DNA of 64,000 nucleotides. It comes from Pontibacterium granulatum. Its GTDB lineage: Bacteria > Pseudomonadota > Gammaproteobacteria > Pseudomonadales > Balneatricaceae. Positions 56,457 through 64,000 of the stretch are shown here, in pieces (positions within the stretch are counted from its first letter, which is position 1; each line of letters starts with the position of its first letter). Under the pieces are notes generated by a model. It did not search any database. It was not told the origin of the DNA and saw only the letters and a list, made by a program, of their open reading frames with translations. The position numbers and the translations under genes were made by a program. Location of the stretch: the NCBI RefSeq assembly GCF_029961155.1, contig NZ_JASBRH010000008.1:62001-126000 (forward strand). Direction: 5' to 3'.

Positions 56457-56780
56457 TTACAGGTCGAAATCGAAGTTTTCGCCGGCCTGCTCTGCAAATG
56501 CCTGGTTCAGAAAAACGGAGATAGGGGTCTGGTCACTGTCCAGTACCCAGGTATCCTGCGCTTCATCAAAGTCGAAGTGGAAGCCGCCACTGCGGGTTGC
56601 CACCCAAAGCTGTTTAACCGGTGCCTGACGGGTAAAGATGATCTGGGTCTGATTTTCACAGATCACGGTCAAAACGCCGCCACTGGTCATGAAATCCAGG
56701 TCGGTTTCAGCTTCGTCCAGCATCTCTTCGATCGCTTCCAGCGTCGCATCAACCTTGTCATTAAATTCGCTTTCGGTCAC
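56457..56780 (-). CDS. cyaY: Frataxin homologue CyaY
   Basis: A 107-residue iron-binding protein that modulates iron-sulfur cluster assembly. The acidic N-terminal helix (EATLEAIEEMLDEAETDLD) and the beta-sheet segments GVLTVICENQTQIIFTRQ, LWVATRSGGFHFDFD and the final WVLDSDQTPI are standard. It converges on waaA and diverges from the lptM-lysA operon, as in pseudomonads. Confidence 0.93.
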   Translation of the reverse strand: MTESEFNDKVDATLEAIEEMLDEAETDLDFMTSGGVLTVICENQTQIIFTRQAPVKQLWVATRSGGFHFDFDEAQDTWVLDSDQTPISVFLNQAFAEQAGENFDFDL

Positions 56781-56950
56781 AGGTGGACTCCACAGGTTAT
56801 CCGGATAAATGTGGCCGCAGTATATCCGACTTCACGCCTGTACTCATCATTCCTGTGGAAGGGTATACTTGGCCCATAAATTAACCATGGTGCTCTGTTA
56901 CAAGCAGATATCTGCATAATTCCGCACGGAGTGCCGACCTGGCTGTGGAA

Positions 56951-57070
56951 ATGACCGTGAAAAAGATTGGATTTGCATTCTTCGTAAGCGTGATGTTGCT
57001 GACAGGCTGTGGGCAAAAAGGCCCTCTGTACCTGCCGGAAGAAGGTTCACAACAGACACAGCAGAATTAA
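56951..57070 (+). CDS. lptM: LPS-assembly small lipoprotein LptM
   Basis: A 39-residue lipoprotein too short for many ORF cut-offs. It has a signal peptide, lipobox LLTGC with C20, and the strongly conserved GCGQKGPLYLPEE that defines LptM/YifL, which helps the LptDE translocon mature. The ATG at 56951 or the GTG at 56957 may be the start. It lies 11 bp before lysA, the conserved placement. Confidence 0.88.
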   Translation: MTVKKIGFAFFVSVMLLTGCGQKGPLYLPEEGSQQTQQN

Positions 57071-57081
57071 CGAGACAGTAG

Positions 57082-58341
57082 ATGGACAGCTTTGAATACC
57101 GTAACGGTCGCCTGCACTGCGAAGAAGTACAGGTAGGCCGTATTGCCGAAGAACTGGGTACTCCGGTTTATATCTATTCCCGCGACGCGCTGGAACGTTC
57201 ATACCAGAACTATGCGCAGGCACTGGAAGGCCGTAATGCGCTGGTGTGTTACGCCGTAAAAGCCAACTCCAATATCGGTGTACTGAACGTACTGGCCCGT
57301 TCCGGCGCCGGTTTTGACATCGTATCGATCGGTGAGCTGGAGCGTGCGCTGAAAGCCGGTGGCGAGCCTGGCAAGATCGTGTTCTCCGGGGTGGGCAAAA
57401 AGCCGGAAGAGATCGAACGTGCACTGGAAGTGGGTATTCACTGCTTTAACGTGGAATCCGAGCCGGAGCTGGATCGTATCAACGCTGTGGCGGCTGAGAT
57501 GGGCAAAGTGGCACCGATCTCCCTGCGTGTGAATCCGGATGTAGATGCAGGTACGCATCCGTATATCTCCACCGGTCTGAAAGAGAACAAGTTCGGTGTA
57601 GATATCGACGAAGCGGTACGTATCTACAAAAAAGCCAACGCCATGGAAAACCTGAACGTGATCGGTATGGACTGCCACATCGGCAGCCAGTTGACCGAGA
57701 TCGATCCGTTCCTGGATGCGCTGGACCGTCTGCTGGTCCAGGTTGACCGTCTGGCGGAAGAAGGCATTCAGATCAAACACCTGGATCTGGGTGGTGGTCT
57801 GGGGGTGTGCTACACCGACGAGCAGCCACCGCAGCCACAGGAATATATTGCAGCGATCCTGGAGCGCCTGGGTGACCGTGAGCTGGGGTTGATTTTCGAG
57901 CCGGGTCGCTCTATCGCGGCTAACGCAGGTATCCTGGTAACCGAGGTTGAGTTCCTGAAGCCAACCGGGAATAAGAACTTCGCCATCATTGATGCGGCAA
58001 TGAACGATCTGATTCGCCCATCCCTGTACAGCGCCTATCAGGAGATTATCCCGGTTGAGGTACGTGAAGAAGGCGAAGCGAAACTGTGGGATCTGGTGGG
58101 TCCGGTATGTGAAACCGGTGACTTCCTGGGTAAGGACCGCGAGCTGAACATCGAAGCGGGCGATCTCCTTGCGGTATGTTCTGCCGGTGCTTACGGTTTC
58201 ACCATGGCCTCCAACTACAACAGCCGTCCCCGTGCCGCTGAAGTGATGGTGGATGACAATCAGTTTCATGTGATCCGCAAGCGCGAAAACCTGGCGGACC
58301 TGATGCACGGTGAGAAGCTGATTCCACGCGATCATCGCTGA
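57082..58341 (+). CDS. lysA: Diaminopimelate decarboxylase LysA
   Basis: LysA makes L-lysine from meso-diaminopimelate. The 419-residue PLP enzyme has the Schiff-base lysine K60 in CYAVKANSN, the glycine loop LGGGLGV near 235-245, [11 protein letters not shown], and [11 protein letters not shown] with the catalytic Cys. It heads the lysA-dapF-DUF484-xerC run. Confidence 0.96.
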   Translation: MDSFEYRNGRLHCEEVQVGRIAEELGTPVYIYSRDALERSYQNYAQALEGRNALVCYAVKANSNIGVLNVLARSGAGFDIVSIGELERALKAGGEPGKIVFSGVGKKPEEIERALEVGIHCFNVESEPELDRINAVAAEMGKVAPISLRVNPDVDAGTHPYISTGLKENKFGVDIDEAVRIYKKANAMENLNVIGMDCHIGSQLTEIDPFLDALDRLLVQVDRLAEEGIQIKHLDLGGGLGVCYTDEQPPQPQEYIAAILERLGDRELGLIFEPGRSIAANAGILVTEVEFLKPTGNKNFAIIDAAMNDLIRPSLYSAYQEIIPVEVREEGEAKLWDLVGPVCETGDFLGKDRELNIEAGDLLAVCSAGAYGFTMASNYNSRPRAAEVMVDDNQFHVIRKRENLADLMHGEKLIPRDHR

Positions 58342-58351
58342 GGAGACCGTC

Positions 58352-59182
58352 ATGTTGGTTCGTTTTACCAAAATGCACGGTCTGGGTAACGACTTCATGG
58401 TGCTGGATCTGGTGACTCAGCGCTTGAAGTTGACCCCGAAGATCGTTAAAAAATTGGGTGACCGTAACTTTGGCGTGGGCTTCGATCAGCTGCTGATCGT
58501 AGAGCCACCGGGTTCACCCGATGTCGACTTCCGTTACCGGATCTACAATTCAGACGGTTCTGAAGTGGAGAACTGCGGTAACGGTGCGCGTTGCTTTGCC
58601 AAGTTTGTACGTGACAAGCGTTTGACCGGCAAGGATGAGATCGCCGTCGAAACCGCCAACGGCCGGGCTGTACTGAAGATCCGTGAAGATCGTCAGGTGG
58701 AAGTGGATATGGGTGCACCGCGCCTGGATCCGGCAGATGTGCCGTTCGATGCAGATGCACAAGCCGCAACCTACCCGATCAACGTTGACGGTGACGAGTA
58801 CCAGATCTCAGCGGTGTCCATGGGCAATCCACACGGTGTACTGCTGGTGGACGACGTAGATACTGCACCGGTGGAAACTCTGGGGCCTAAACTGGAGCCT
58901 CACGCGCGTTTCCCGCAGAAAGCCAATATCGGTTTTATGCAGGTTGTCTCCCGCGATGAGGTGCGACTGCGCGTGTACGAACGCGGCGCGGGCGAAACCA
59001 AAGCCTGCGGTACCGGTGCTTGTGCTGCCGTGGTTGCCGGCATCCTGCGCGGTGTACTGAATGACCGGGTCAAAGTAACGCTTCCGGGTGGTGATCTTGA
59101 GATTCACTGGGCCGGTGGCGATGCGCCGGTCATTATGACAGGTCCTGCCACCACCGTGTTTGAAGGGCAGATCTTTCTATGA
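58352..59182 (+). CDS. dapF: Diaminopimelate epimerase DapF
   Basis: DapF converts LL- to meso-diaminopimelate for lysine and peptidoglycan. The 276-residue protein has the two catalytic cysteines in [11 protein letters not shown] (C75) and [10 protein letters not shown], with [13 protein letters not shown] at the start. It lies 10 bp after lysA and overlaps the next gene by four bases. Confidence 0.96.
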   Translation: MLVRFTKMHGLGNDFMVLDLVTQRLKLTPKIVKKLGDRNFGVGFDQLLIVEPPGSPDVDFRYRIYNSDGSEVENCGNGARCFAKFVRDKRLTGKDEIAVETANGRAVLKIREDRQVEVDMGAPRLDPADVPFDADAQAATYPINVDGDEYQISAVSMGNPHGVLLVDDVDTAPVETLGPKLEPHARFPQKANIGFMQVVSRDEVRLRVYERGAGETKACGTGACAAVVAGILRGVLNDRVKVTLPGGDLEIHWAGGDAPVIMTGPATTVFEGQIFL

Positions 59183-59877
59183 GTGATGAGGCGGTAGTTG
59201 AAATGAGTAACACCCTCAGCGAAACGGAAGTGGCCGAATTTCTGGCGCATAACCCGGACTTTTTCTGTCGCCACAGCAATTTGCTGGCGAAGCTGAACGT
59301 ACCCCACGAAAGTGGGCGTGCGATCTCCTTGGTGGAACGCCAGACTTCACTGCTGCGCGAAAAGAACGAGCGCCTCAACGAGCACCTGTCTGATCTGATC
59401 GAAGCGGCGCGTTACAACGACCTGCAGTTTGAGAAGACCAAACGCATGGTGCTGTCGTTGCTGGATTGCATGACTCTGGACGAGATCGCCATCGCGATAA
59501 AAGAGAGCCTGTGTGATGACTTCCACGGAGACACTACAGCGTTGCTCCTGTTCAGTCAGCAGCAGGTGGATGCCAACAACCTGCGGGTTATCGATCCGCG
59601 TCAGTTGGGGCCGATCACCCCGTTGGTAGATAGCAATCTGCCAAGCTGTGGTCAGCTGACTCGTGAACAGAACGCCTTCATCTTTGATGAAATGGCGATC
59701 CGTGTGCAGTCAGCTGCCGTGGTGCCGCTGGTGAAAGGCGAAGCGTTGGGGTTGCTGGCCATTGGCAGTTTTGAAGCGGGATACTTCCACAGTGGGCAGG
59801 GCACCGTGTTCCTGAGCTACGTAGGTGAAGTCTTGAGCCTGGTTCTGTCCCGAGTGTTGCACCATCTCGAACCTTAA
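59179..59877 (+). CDS. DUF484 GAF-like protein
   Basis: A 232-residue DUF484 protein always found between dapF and xerC in this group. An N-terminal helical segment ([15 protein letters not shown]) leads to a coiled stretch (about 45-85), followed by a GAF-like domain. The function is not known. The ATG at 59179 overlaps the dapF stop. Confidence 0.93.
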   Translation: MSDEAVVEMSNTLSETEVAEFLAHNPDFFCRHSNLLAKLNVPHESGRAISLVERQTSLLREKNERLNEHLSDLIEAARYNDLQFEKTKRMVLSLLDCMTLDEIAIAIKESLCDDFHGDTTALLLFSQQQVDANNLRVIDPRQLGPITPLVDSNLPSCGQLTREQNAFIFDEMAIRVQSAAVVPLVKGEALGLLAIGSFEAGYFHSGQGTVFLSYVGEVLSLVLSRVLHHLEP

Positions 59878-59902
59878 CGCCTGTCTCTAACGGAGAGCGC
59901 GG

Positions 59903-60808
59903 ATGAATCATGCAGAAAGCCATTGGCTGGAAGATTTCTTTCGCTACCTGGCCACTGAACGCCAGCTCTCCGTTCACACCCAAAAAAACTATCAGCGCGA
60001 TCTCGATGCCCTGCAGACGTTTATGGATGAAAGCCATATCCATGCCTGGAGTGCGTTGGACGCTGCTGCTGTGCGTCAGTTTGCGGCGCGTCAGCACCGC
60101 AAGGGGCAATCCGGTGCCAGCATTCAGCGGACGCTATCCGCCGTGCGAACCTTCTATAAGTTTCTCTCTCGTGAGCAGTTGGTGGAACACAATCCCGCAT
60201 TGGGTGTTCAGGCACCCAAATCCCCGCGTAAATTGCCACAAACCCTGGATGTGGACCAGATCGACGGGTTGATGGAGATTCCGGTCACCGATCCGATCTC
60301 GGCACGGGACAAGGCGATGATGGAGTTGATCTATTCCTCCGGCCTGCGTGTTTCCGAGTTGGTTAGCCTGGATCTGAGTGATCTGGATTATCACGATGCC
60401 TCCTTGGTGGTTACCGGTAAGGGCAACAAAAGCCGTATGCTGCCAATTGGCGGTAAAGCACTGGAGGCTCTCGATCGTTGGCTTCGCTACCGCGACCAGA
60501 TGGCGTCCTATATCGAGTCCGCGTTGTTTGTCAGCAACCGGGGTAACCGCATCAGCGTACGCAGTGTCGAACAGCGCATGGAGTACTGGGGCAAACGTCT
60601 TGGCGTTGAGGGGCAAGTGTATCCGCACCGTTTGCGTCATAGTTTTGCCAGTCATATGCTGGAATCCAGCGGTGACCTGCGGGCGGTTCAGGAGTTGCTG
60701 GGGCATTCAGACATCTCCACCACCCAGATATATACTCATTTAGACTTTCAGCATTTGATGGATGTGTATGAAAAGGCGCATCCCAGAGCCCATAAAAAAG
60801 ATGATTAA
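59903..60808 (+). CDS. xerC: Tyrosine recombinase XerC
   Basis: XerC with XerD resolves chromosome dimers at dif. The 301-residue protein has the SAM-like N-terminal domain (LSVHTQKNYQRDLDAL) and the catalytic R-K-H-R-H-Y set visible in SGLRVSEL, HRLRHSFASHMLES, ELLGHSDISTTQIYTH with the final Tyr. Position after DUF484 and the standalone length argue for XerC rather than a mobile integrase. It overlaps the next gene by eight bases. Confidence 0.95.
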   Translation: MNHAESHWLEDFFRYLATERQLSVHTQKNYQRDLDALQTFMDESHIHAWSALDAAAVRQFAARQHRKGQSGASIQRTLSAVRTFYKFLSREQLVEHNPALGVQAPKSPRKLPQTLDVDQIDGLMEIPVTDPISARDKAMMELIYSSGLRVSELVSLDLSDLDYHDASLVVTGKGNKSRMLPIGGKALEALDRWLRYRDQMASYIESALFVSNRGNRISVRSVEQRMEYWGKRLGVEGQVYPHRLRHSFASHMLESSGDLRAVQELLGHSDISTTQIYTHLDFQHLMDVYEKAHPRAHKKDD

Positions 60809-61520
60809 GTGCATAACCTTCGATCTGGACGATACCCTCTGGGCTGTAAACCCGGTGGTGGATCAGGCCAATCACACCCTTTACGAGTGGTTGCAGCAAA
60901 ACGCTGAGGCGTTTACTCGGCTGTATACCGTGCGTGATTTCCCACGCCTGCGTAGCGAAGTGCTGGCGAAGCACCCGGAGATTTCACACAGCGTCACCCA
61001 GATCCGTATCAAGCAGCTGGAACATGGTTTGCGGGCGGCCGGATACGGTGAGGCGGAGATCGAAGCGTTAGCACTGAAAGCGTTCGAGGTATTCCTGGAA
61101 GCGCGTCAGCAGGTGACCTTCTTCGAACATGCCATGGGCATGCTGAAGGCATTGCATAACCAGGGCTATAAATTAGGTGCACTGAGCAACGGCAATGCCG
61201 ATATCCAGCGTGTGGGCTTGGGTGAGCTGTTCGATTTCCAGTTCAGCGCCGATAAGGTAGGTCAGGAGAAGCCGCATCCGCTTATGTTTGAGCAGATGCT
61301 GCACCACGTCGGGCTGCGGCCGGAACAGGTTATCCACATCGGAGACAACCCAGCGCACGATGTCGAGGGTGCGAACAACGTGGGTATCTGGTCGATCTGG
61401 GTGAATTTGGAAGGAAAAACCGAGCAGGTTGCTGCGACCCGCACGGTGACCTGTCTCAGTGATATTCCGTCAGCGATCGCGGAGATCGCCGAACTGGCGA
61501 AGCACCGCACCACCATCTGA
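60801..61520 (+). CDS. HAD-superfamily phosphatase (YigB-like)
   Basis: A 239-residue haloacid-dehalogenase hydrolase. FDLDDTLWAV near the start holds the catalytic DxD, LSNGN the second motif, and HIGDNPAHDVEGANNVG the acidic metal site. YigB, next to xerC in E. coli, is an FMN phosphatase; the same role is plausible. The ATG at 60801 inside the xerC end is used; the upstream frame start at 60762 is unlikely. Confidence 0.9.
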   Translation: MIKCITFDLDDTLWAVNPVVDQANHTLYEWLQQNAEAFTRLYTVRDFPRLRSEVLAKHPEISHSVTQIRIKQLEHGLRAAGYGEAEIEALALKAFEVFLEARQQVTFFEHAMGMLKALHNQGYKLGALSNGNADIQRVGLGELFDFQFSADKVGQEKPHPLMFEQMLHHVGLRPEQVIHIGDNPAHDVEGANNVGIWSIWVNLEGKTEQVAATRTVTCLSDIPSAIAEIAELAKHRTTI

Positions 61521-62303
61521 TCCTGCCCGGCTACGTTGGCCGCTGCGAACGCTGAATTTGGGTACTGCGAAATACCGGTTTAGTGCGAACGGGGAGGCGG
61601 CCAGCACCAGTTTGTAGGGTTGCAACTGGTCGGGTACGTAGTGCATTTGGTCCAGTGTCGCCTGCTTATGGAAGTTTTGGTAAAGCGCGTCGATATCGTC
61701 TTGCAGCTGTTTGATACTCGGTTCGCTGAGCATGCGGCTAGTTGAGTAGAACGAATGGCCTTGCTTGTGATGGTTCTCCATTGAGGTCGCGATGAACTCC
61801 CGGTTCACTGTGACCAGCATCTGGTGCAACGGGCCATCCAGTCGCCAGCGTATCGGGCGCGGGGTTAAAAAGTGCACGGTGTTCCCCCGCCCCAGTCTGA
61901 TCAAATCCAGCTGCTCCAATACCCGCAAATACTGGTAACAATCCACCTCATCCAGGTTGTTTTGGTGCGCAATCTGATCCACTTCAAAATGATTGATCAG
62001 CAGAATAAAAAACGCGAACAGTCCGGGTTCTGCTGCGATCTTTTGCTCCGTCTCCAGCGGTAACAGGGTCGGCGGTGGTGGATTGCTACCGTTGATCTCC
62101 ACCAGTTGTGAAAAACTCAGGCCGATCTTGTCGCAAATCTCGAGCAGGCGACTTAGCTTACAGTCCTGCTCCTGAAACAGGCGCTTCACAGTTGGCTCCG
62201 ACATGCCAATCATCTCAGCCAGTTCCTTGTACTGGATACCTTGTGTTTTGAGAACTTGCTTCAGCGTGCTAAACAGGCTGGAACGCTCGCGCTGGCTTTC
62301 CAT
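61470..62303 (-). CDS. XRE-family transcriptional regulator
   Basis: A 277-residue regulator with an N-terminal Cro/C1-type helix-turn-helix (about 15-65; YKELAEMIGMSEPTVKRLF) and a long C-terminal domain of unknown function without obvious enzyme motifs. It is divergent from the secreted beta-propeller gene and may control it. Its 3' end overlaps the convergent HAD gene by 51 bases, and the last 30 or so residues are low-complexity Arg/Ser/Gly, suggesting the stop was lost and the frame extended. Confidence 0.82.
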   Translation of the reverse strand: MESQRERSSLFSTLKQVLKTQGIQYKELAEMIGMSEPTVKRLFQEQDCKLSRLLEICDKIGLSFSQLVEINGSNPPPPTLLPLETEQKIAAEPGLFAFFILLINHFEVDQIAHQNNLDEVDCYQYLRVLEQLDLIRLGRGNTVHFLTPRPIRWRLDGPLHQMLVTVNREFIATSMENHHKQGHSFYSTSRMLSEPSIKQLQDDIDALYQNFHKQATLDQMHYVPDQLQPYKLVLAASPFALNRYFAVPKFSVRSGQRSRAGSDGGAVLRQFGDLRDR

Positions 62304-62360
62304 GATCTGATCCCTGATTTGAAATTTAGTATCGAAATATGATGCTTGATTGGAAAATAA

Positions 62361-62383
62361 TTGATCACAAGAATCAATATAAT
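62361..62383 (+). promoter_or_regulatory. Candidate operator and -10 between the XRE gene and the SMP-30-like gene
   Basis: An inverted repeat TTGAT-x7-ATCAA (62361-62377) adjoins TATAAT at 62378-62383, about 34 bases before the ATG at 62417, which itself has AAAGGAG six bases upstream. The repeat would overlap the -35 region and is a plausible site for the divergent XRE regulator. It is not an FNR box, because the spacer is 7 rather than 4. Confidence 0.4.
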
Positions 62384-62416
62384 AACTTTACTCCTGTTGA
62401 TTAAAAGGAGTTACTT

Positions 62417-63319
62417 ATGTTGATCCGAAAAAATGTGTTGCGTTCATTTGTCTCTTTTTCATTGCCAAGCGTTGCTCTGGTGACGGGGCTGCTTGCTGCG
62501 ACTGCGCAGGCTGAAGAGACACCCCATCAACGCTGGAGTATCGAGAATCTGGACCAGCCTGAGTCGGTCGCTGTTGATCCGAATAGCGGGCGACTGTTTA
62601 TCAGCAACATCAACGGTGCGCCGCTGGAGTTGAATGGCAAAGGATACATCAGTATGGCCAGCAAGGATGGCAAGATGCTGAAGCAGGTGTGGGCCGAAGG
62701 GATGGATGCACCCAAAGGTCTGGCAGTTGTGGAAGATCGGCTCTACGTAGCGGATATGCAGCGGGTGCATGTTGTTGATCTGAACAGTGGGAAGATCATT
62801 AAGCGGTTCCAAGCGACAGACGCCAAGATGCTGAACGATGTGACCGCTGCGCCGGATGGCTCAGTGTATGTATCCGATATGATGGGTGGCGGCATCTACC
62901 GTGTAACGGCCGATTCCATAGAACGCTGGTTTAGTGCCGAGCAGCTGCCACATCCGAACGGGCTGTACTGGGATGAGAACTATCTGCTTATCGCGGGTTG
63001 GGGCAAATCAATGAACAACGATTTTTCTACGGATACCCCGGGAACTCTGTACCGACTTGACCCGTCGAGCAAAGCATTAAGCGCGGTGGCGTCGGGATAT
63101 CAATTGGGTAACCTGGACGGGGTCGAGGTGCGTGGCGATGCACTGTACATCAGTGACTGGATCAGTGGTGAGCTGTTCAAGCTTCAGGGCAAAGAGCGAC
63201 GTAAGGTGATGGCACCCGGCGCGGGCTTGGCCGATATTGCCGTTTCCGGCCGCTACCTGTACGCACCTATGATGATGGATAACCGACTGGTTGCCTGGCA
63301 GCTGGCTGCGGATGAATAA
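62417..63319 (+). CDS. Secreted SMP-30/NHL-type beta-propeller protein
   Basis: A 300-residue periplasmic protein with a signal peptide (about 1-33, cleavage AQA-EE). The rest is a six-bladed propeller of the SMP-30/gluconolactonase/NHL kind, with repeats such as PESVAVDPNSGRLFISNING, APKGLAVVEDRLYVADM, LNDVTAAPDGSVYVSDMMGG and LDGVEVRGDALYISDW. Calcium or metal residues of true gluconolactonases are not clearly all present, so it may bind a ligand or hydrolyse a lactone; I would not name a substrate. It is divergently placed from the XRE regulator. Confidence 0.82.
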   Translation: MLIRKNVLRSFVSFSLPSVALVTGLLAATAQAEETPHQRWSIENLDQPESVAVDPNSGRLFISNINGAPLELNGKGYISMASKDGKMLKQVWAEGMDAPKGLAVVEDRLYVADMQRVHVVDLNSGKIIKRFQATDAKMLNDVTAAPDGSVYVSDMMGGGIYRVTADSIERWFSAEQLPHPNGLYWDENYLLIAGWGKSMNNDFSTDTPGTLYRLDPSSKALSAVASGYQLGNLDGVEVRGDALYISDWISGELFKLQGKERRKVMAPGAGLADIAVSGRYLYAPMMMDNRLVAWQLAADE

Positions 63320-63334
63320 GTATACCCTGGAGGA

Positions 63335-64000
63335 TTACTCCTCCAGGAACATCTCCAACAGGTTGTTGAGAAACAGGCGTCCCTGCTGAGTGGGTGCCAG
63401 TTTCTTTGGATCTGTTTCCAGCAGCCCCATCTTTTGTGCCCTCTCCAGCTGAGGCTGGATAACGTCCAGGTTCAGGCCGGTGCGGTCGGCAAACAAGCGG
63501 TTTTCAACGCCGTCGGTCAGGCGCAGTGCATTTAGCATAAACTCGAACGGTAACGCGTCCACCTCGATCGCTTCACAGGCTCCCAAACGTTTTTCCGGAT
63601 TCATGTAGGCTTTAGGTTGCTTCTGCTTCCAACGGCGCAGGATGGTGCCGTCAGCGCCGGTGATCTTGCCGTGGGCACCGGCACCGATGCCGATATAGTC
63701 GCCGAACTGCCAGTAGTTGAGGTTATGGCGCGCACGTTTACCCGGCTGGGCGTAAGCGGAGATCTCGTATTGTCGGTAACCGGCTTCAGCCAGAAACTGC
63801 TGACCCTGTTCCTGAATATCCCACAATGTTTCATCCACGGGCAGTGACGGCGGGCGTGAGTGGAACTCGGTGTTGGGCTCGATGGTGAGTTGGTACCAGG
63901 AGATGTGGTCCGGCTTTAGATCGGCGGCGATGCGCAGATCTGCCAGTGCCTGTGCTGTGCTCTGACCCGGCAAGCCGTGCATCAGGTCCAGGTTCATATT
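63335..64000 (-). CDS. hemW: HemW-type radical SAM protein (3' part, runs off the window)
   Basis: This is the C-terminal portion of HemW, a haem chaperone once called an oxygen-independent coproporphyrinogen oxidase. Visible are MNLDLMHGLPGQS, the HISWYQLTIEPNTEF segment, YEISAYAQPGKRARHNLNYW and GIGAGAHGK; the N-terminal CxxxCxxC lies beyond 64000, so the gene is partial. Its last codons fall inside a CTGGAGGA/TCCTCCAG hairpin (63327-63346), shared with the converging propeller gene. The methionine near 63997 is internal. Confidence 0.9.
   Translation of the reverse strand, partial: NMNLDLMHGLPGQSTAQALADLRIAADLKPDHISWYQLTIEPNTEFHSRPPSLPVDETLWDIQEQGQQFLAEAGYRQYEISAYAQPGKRARHNLNYWQFGDYIGIGAGAHGKITGADGTILRRWKQKQPKAYMNPEKRLGACEAIEVDALPFEFMLNALRLTDGVENRLFADRTGLNLDVIQPQLERAQKMGLLETDPKKLAPTQQGRLFLNNLLEMFLEE

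Noticed and set aside
59903..60808. Tyrosine recombinase as sign of a mobile element
   Set aside because: Its position after dapF-DUF484 and its typical length identify housekeeping XerC.

Overview
The window looks like chromosomal DNA of a free-living, probably marine, gammaproteobacterium of the Pseudomonadales/Oceanospirillales type. This rests on gene content and order: rep, cytochrome c5, argA/argE, DUF47-pit, glnE-ilvE-LPS genes-msbA-waaA and lptM-lysA-dapF-DUF484-xerC are neighbourhoods known from pseudomonads and relatives. GC looks mid-50s percent by eye, with one visibly AT-richer patch near 49.3-52.3 kb. No species can be named from the sequence alone, and no insertion sequence, prophage or CRISPR array is visible.

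Layout. 0-2.6 kb: Rep helicase and a convergent cytochrome c5 sharing a two-way terminator. 2.9-3.3 kb: tRNA-Arg(CCG), tRNA-Thr(TGT), tRNA-Asn(GTT), then a tRNA-Asp that is normal only up to the anticodon loop. 3.4-5.7 kb: an rnfC-rnfD pair without the other rnf genes. 5.9-10.1 kb: an Aer-like PAS chemoreceptor and a PAS-GGDEF-EAL gene broken by a one-base shift in a G run. 10.3-10.8 kb: a small secreted protein made of three 42-residue repeats. 11.0-18.1 kb: a C-P lyase operon phnGHIJKLMNP (minus strand) with no phosphonate transporter or phnF beside it. 18.1-19.7 kb: a mostly non-coding stretch with a drug/metabolite transporter remnant and a cluster of consensus DnaA boxes.

19.7-24.0 kb: a PhnD-like binding protein coupled to a membrane PAS-GGDEF-EAL protein, then a TauE-type exporter. 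24.0-29.0 kb: a low-molecular-weight phosphatase/ArsC-like protein, ilvD, alanine dehydrogenase, a small membrane protein coupled to a Crp/Fnr regulator, and a DUF2892 protein. 29.1-32.1 kb: glycine-zipper protein, PepSY protein and a PhoP/PhoQ-like two-component system. 32.1-39.0 kb: M48 peptidase and DUF898 pair, argA-argE, DUF47-pit. 39.3-44.6 kb: YgiF-like triphosphatase, glnE, ilvE.

44.8-56.4 kb: LPS core/O-antigen assembly (ELM1-like protein, glycosyltransferases, polysaccharide deacetylases, SGNH-like protein, WaaL-type ligase, LpxL-type acyltransferase, MsbA, WaaA). 56.4-61.5 kb: cyaY, lptM, lysA, dapF, DUF484, xerC, HAD phosphatase. 61.5-64 kb: an XRE regulator divergent from a secreted SMP-30/NHL-type beta-propeller protein, then the 3' part of hemW running off the window.

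Phosphorus is a recurrent theme: C-P lyase, a PhnD-like sensor candidate, DUF47-Pit, and two Pho-box-like sites. The most unusual items are the PhnD-like/c-di-GMP pair, the DnaA-box cluster between divergent operons, the orphan rnfCD, the truncated tRNA-Asp, the repeat protein, and an SGNH-like protein with Cys in place of the nucleophilic Ser.
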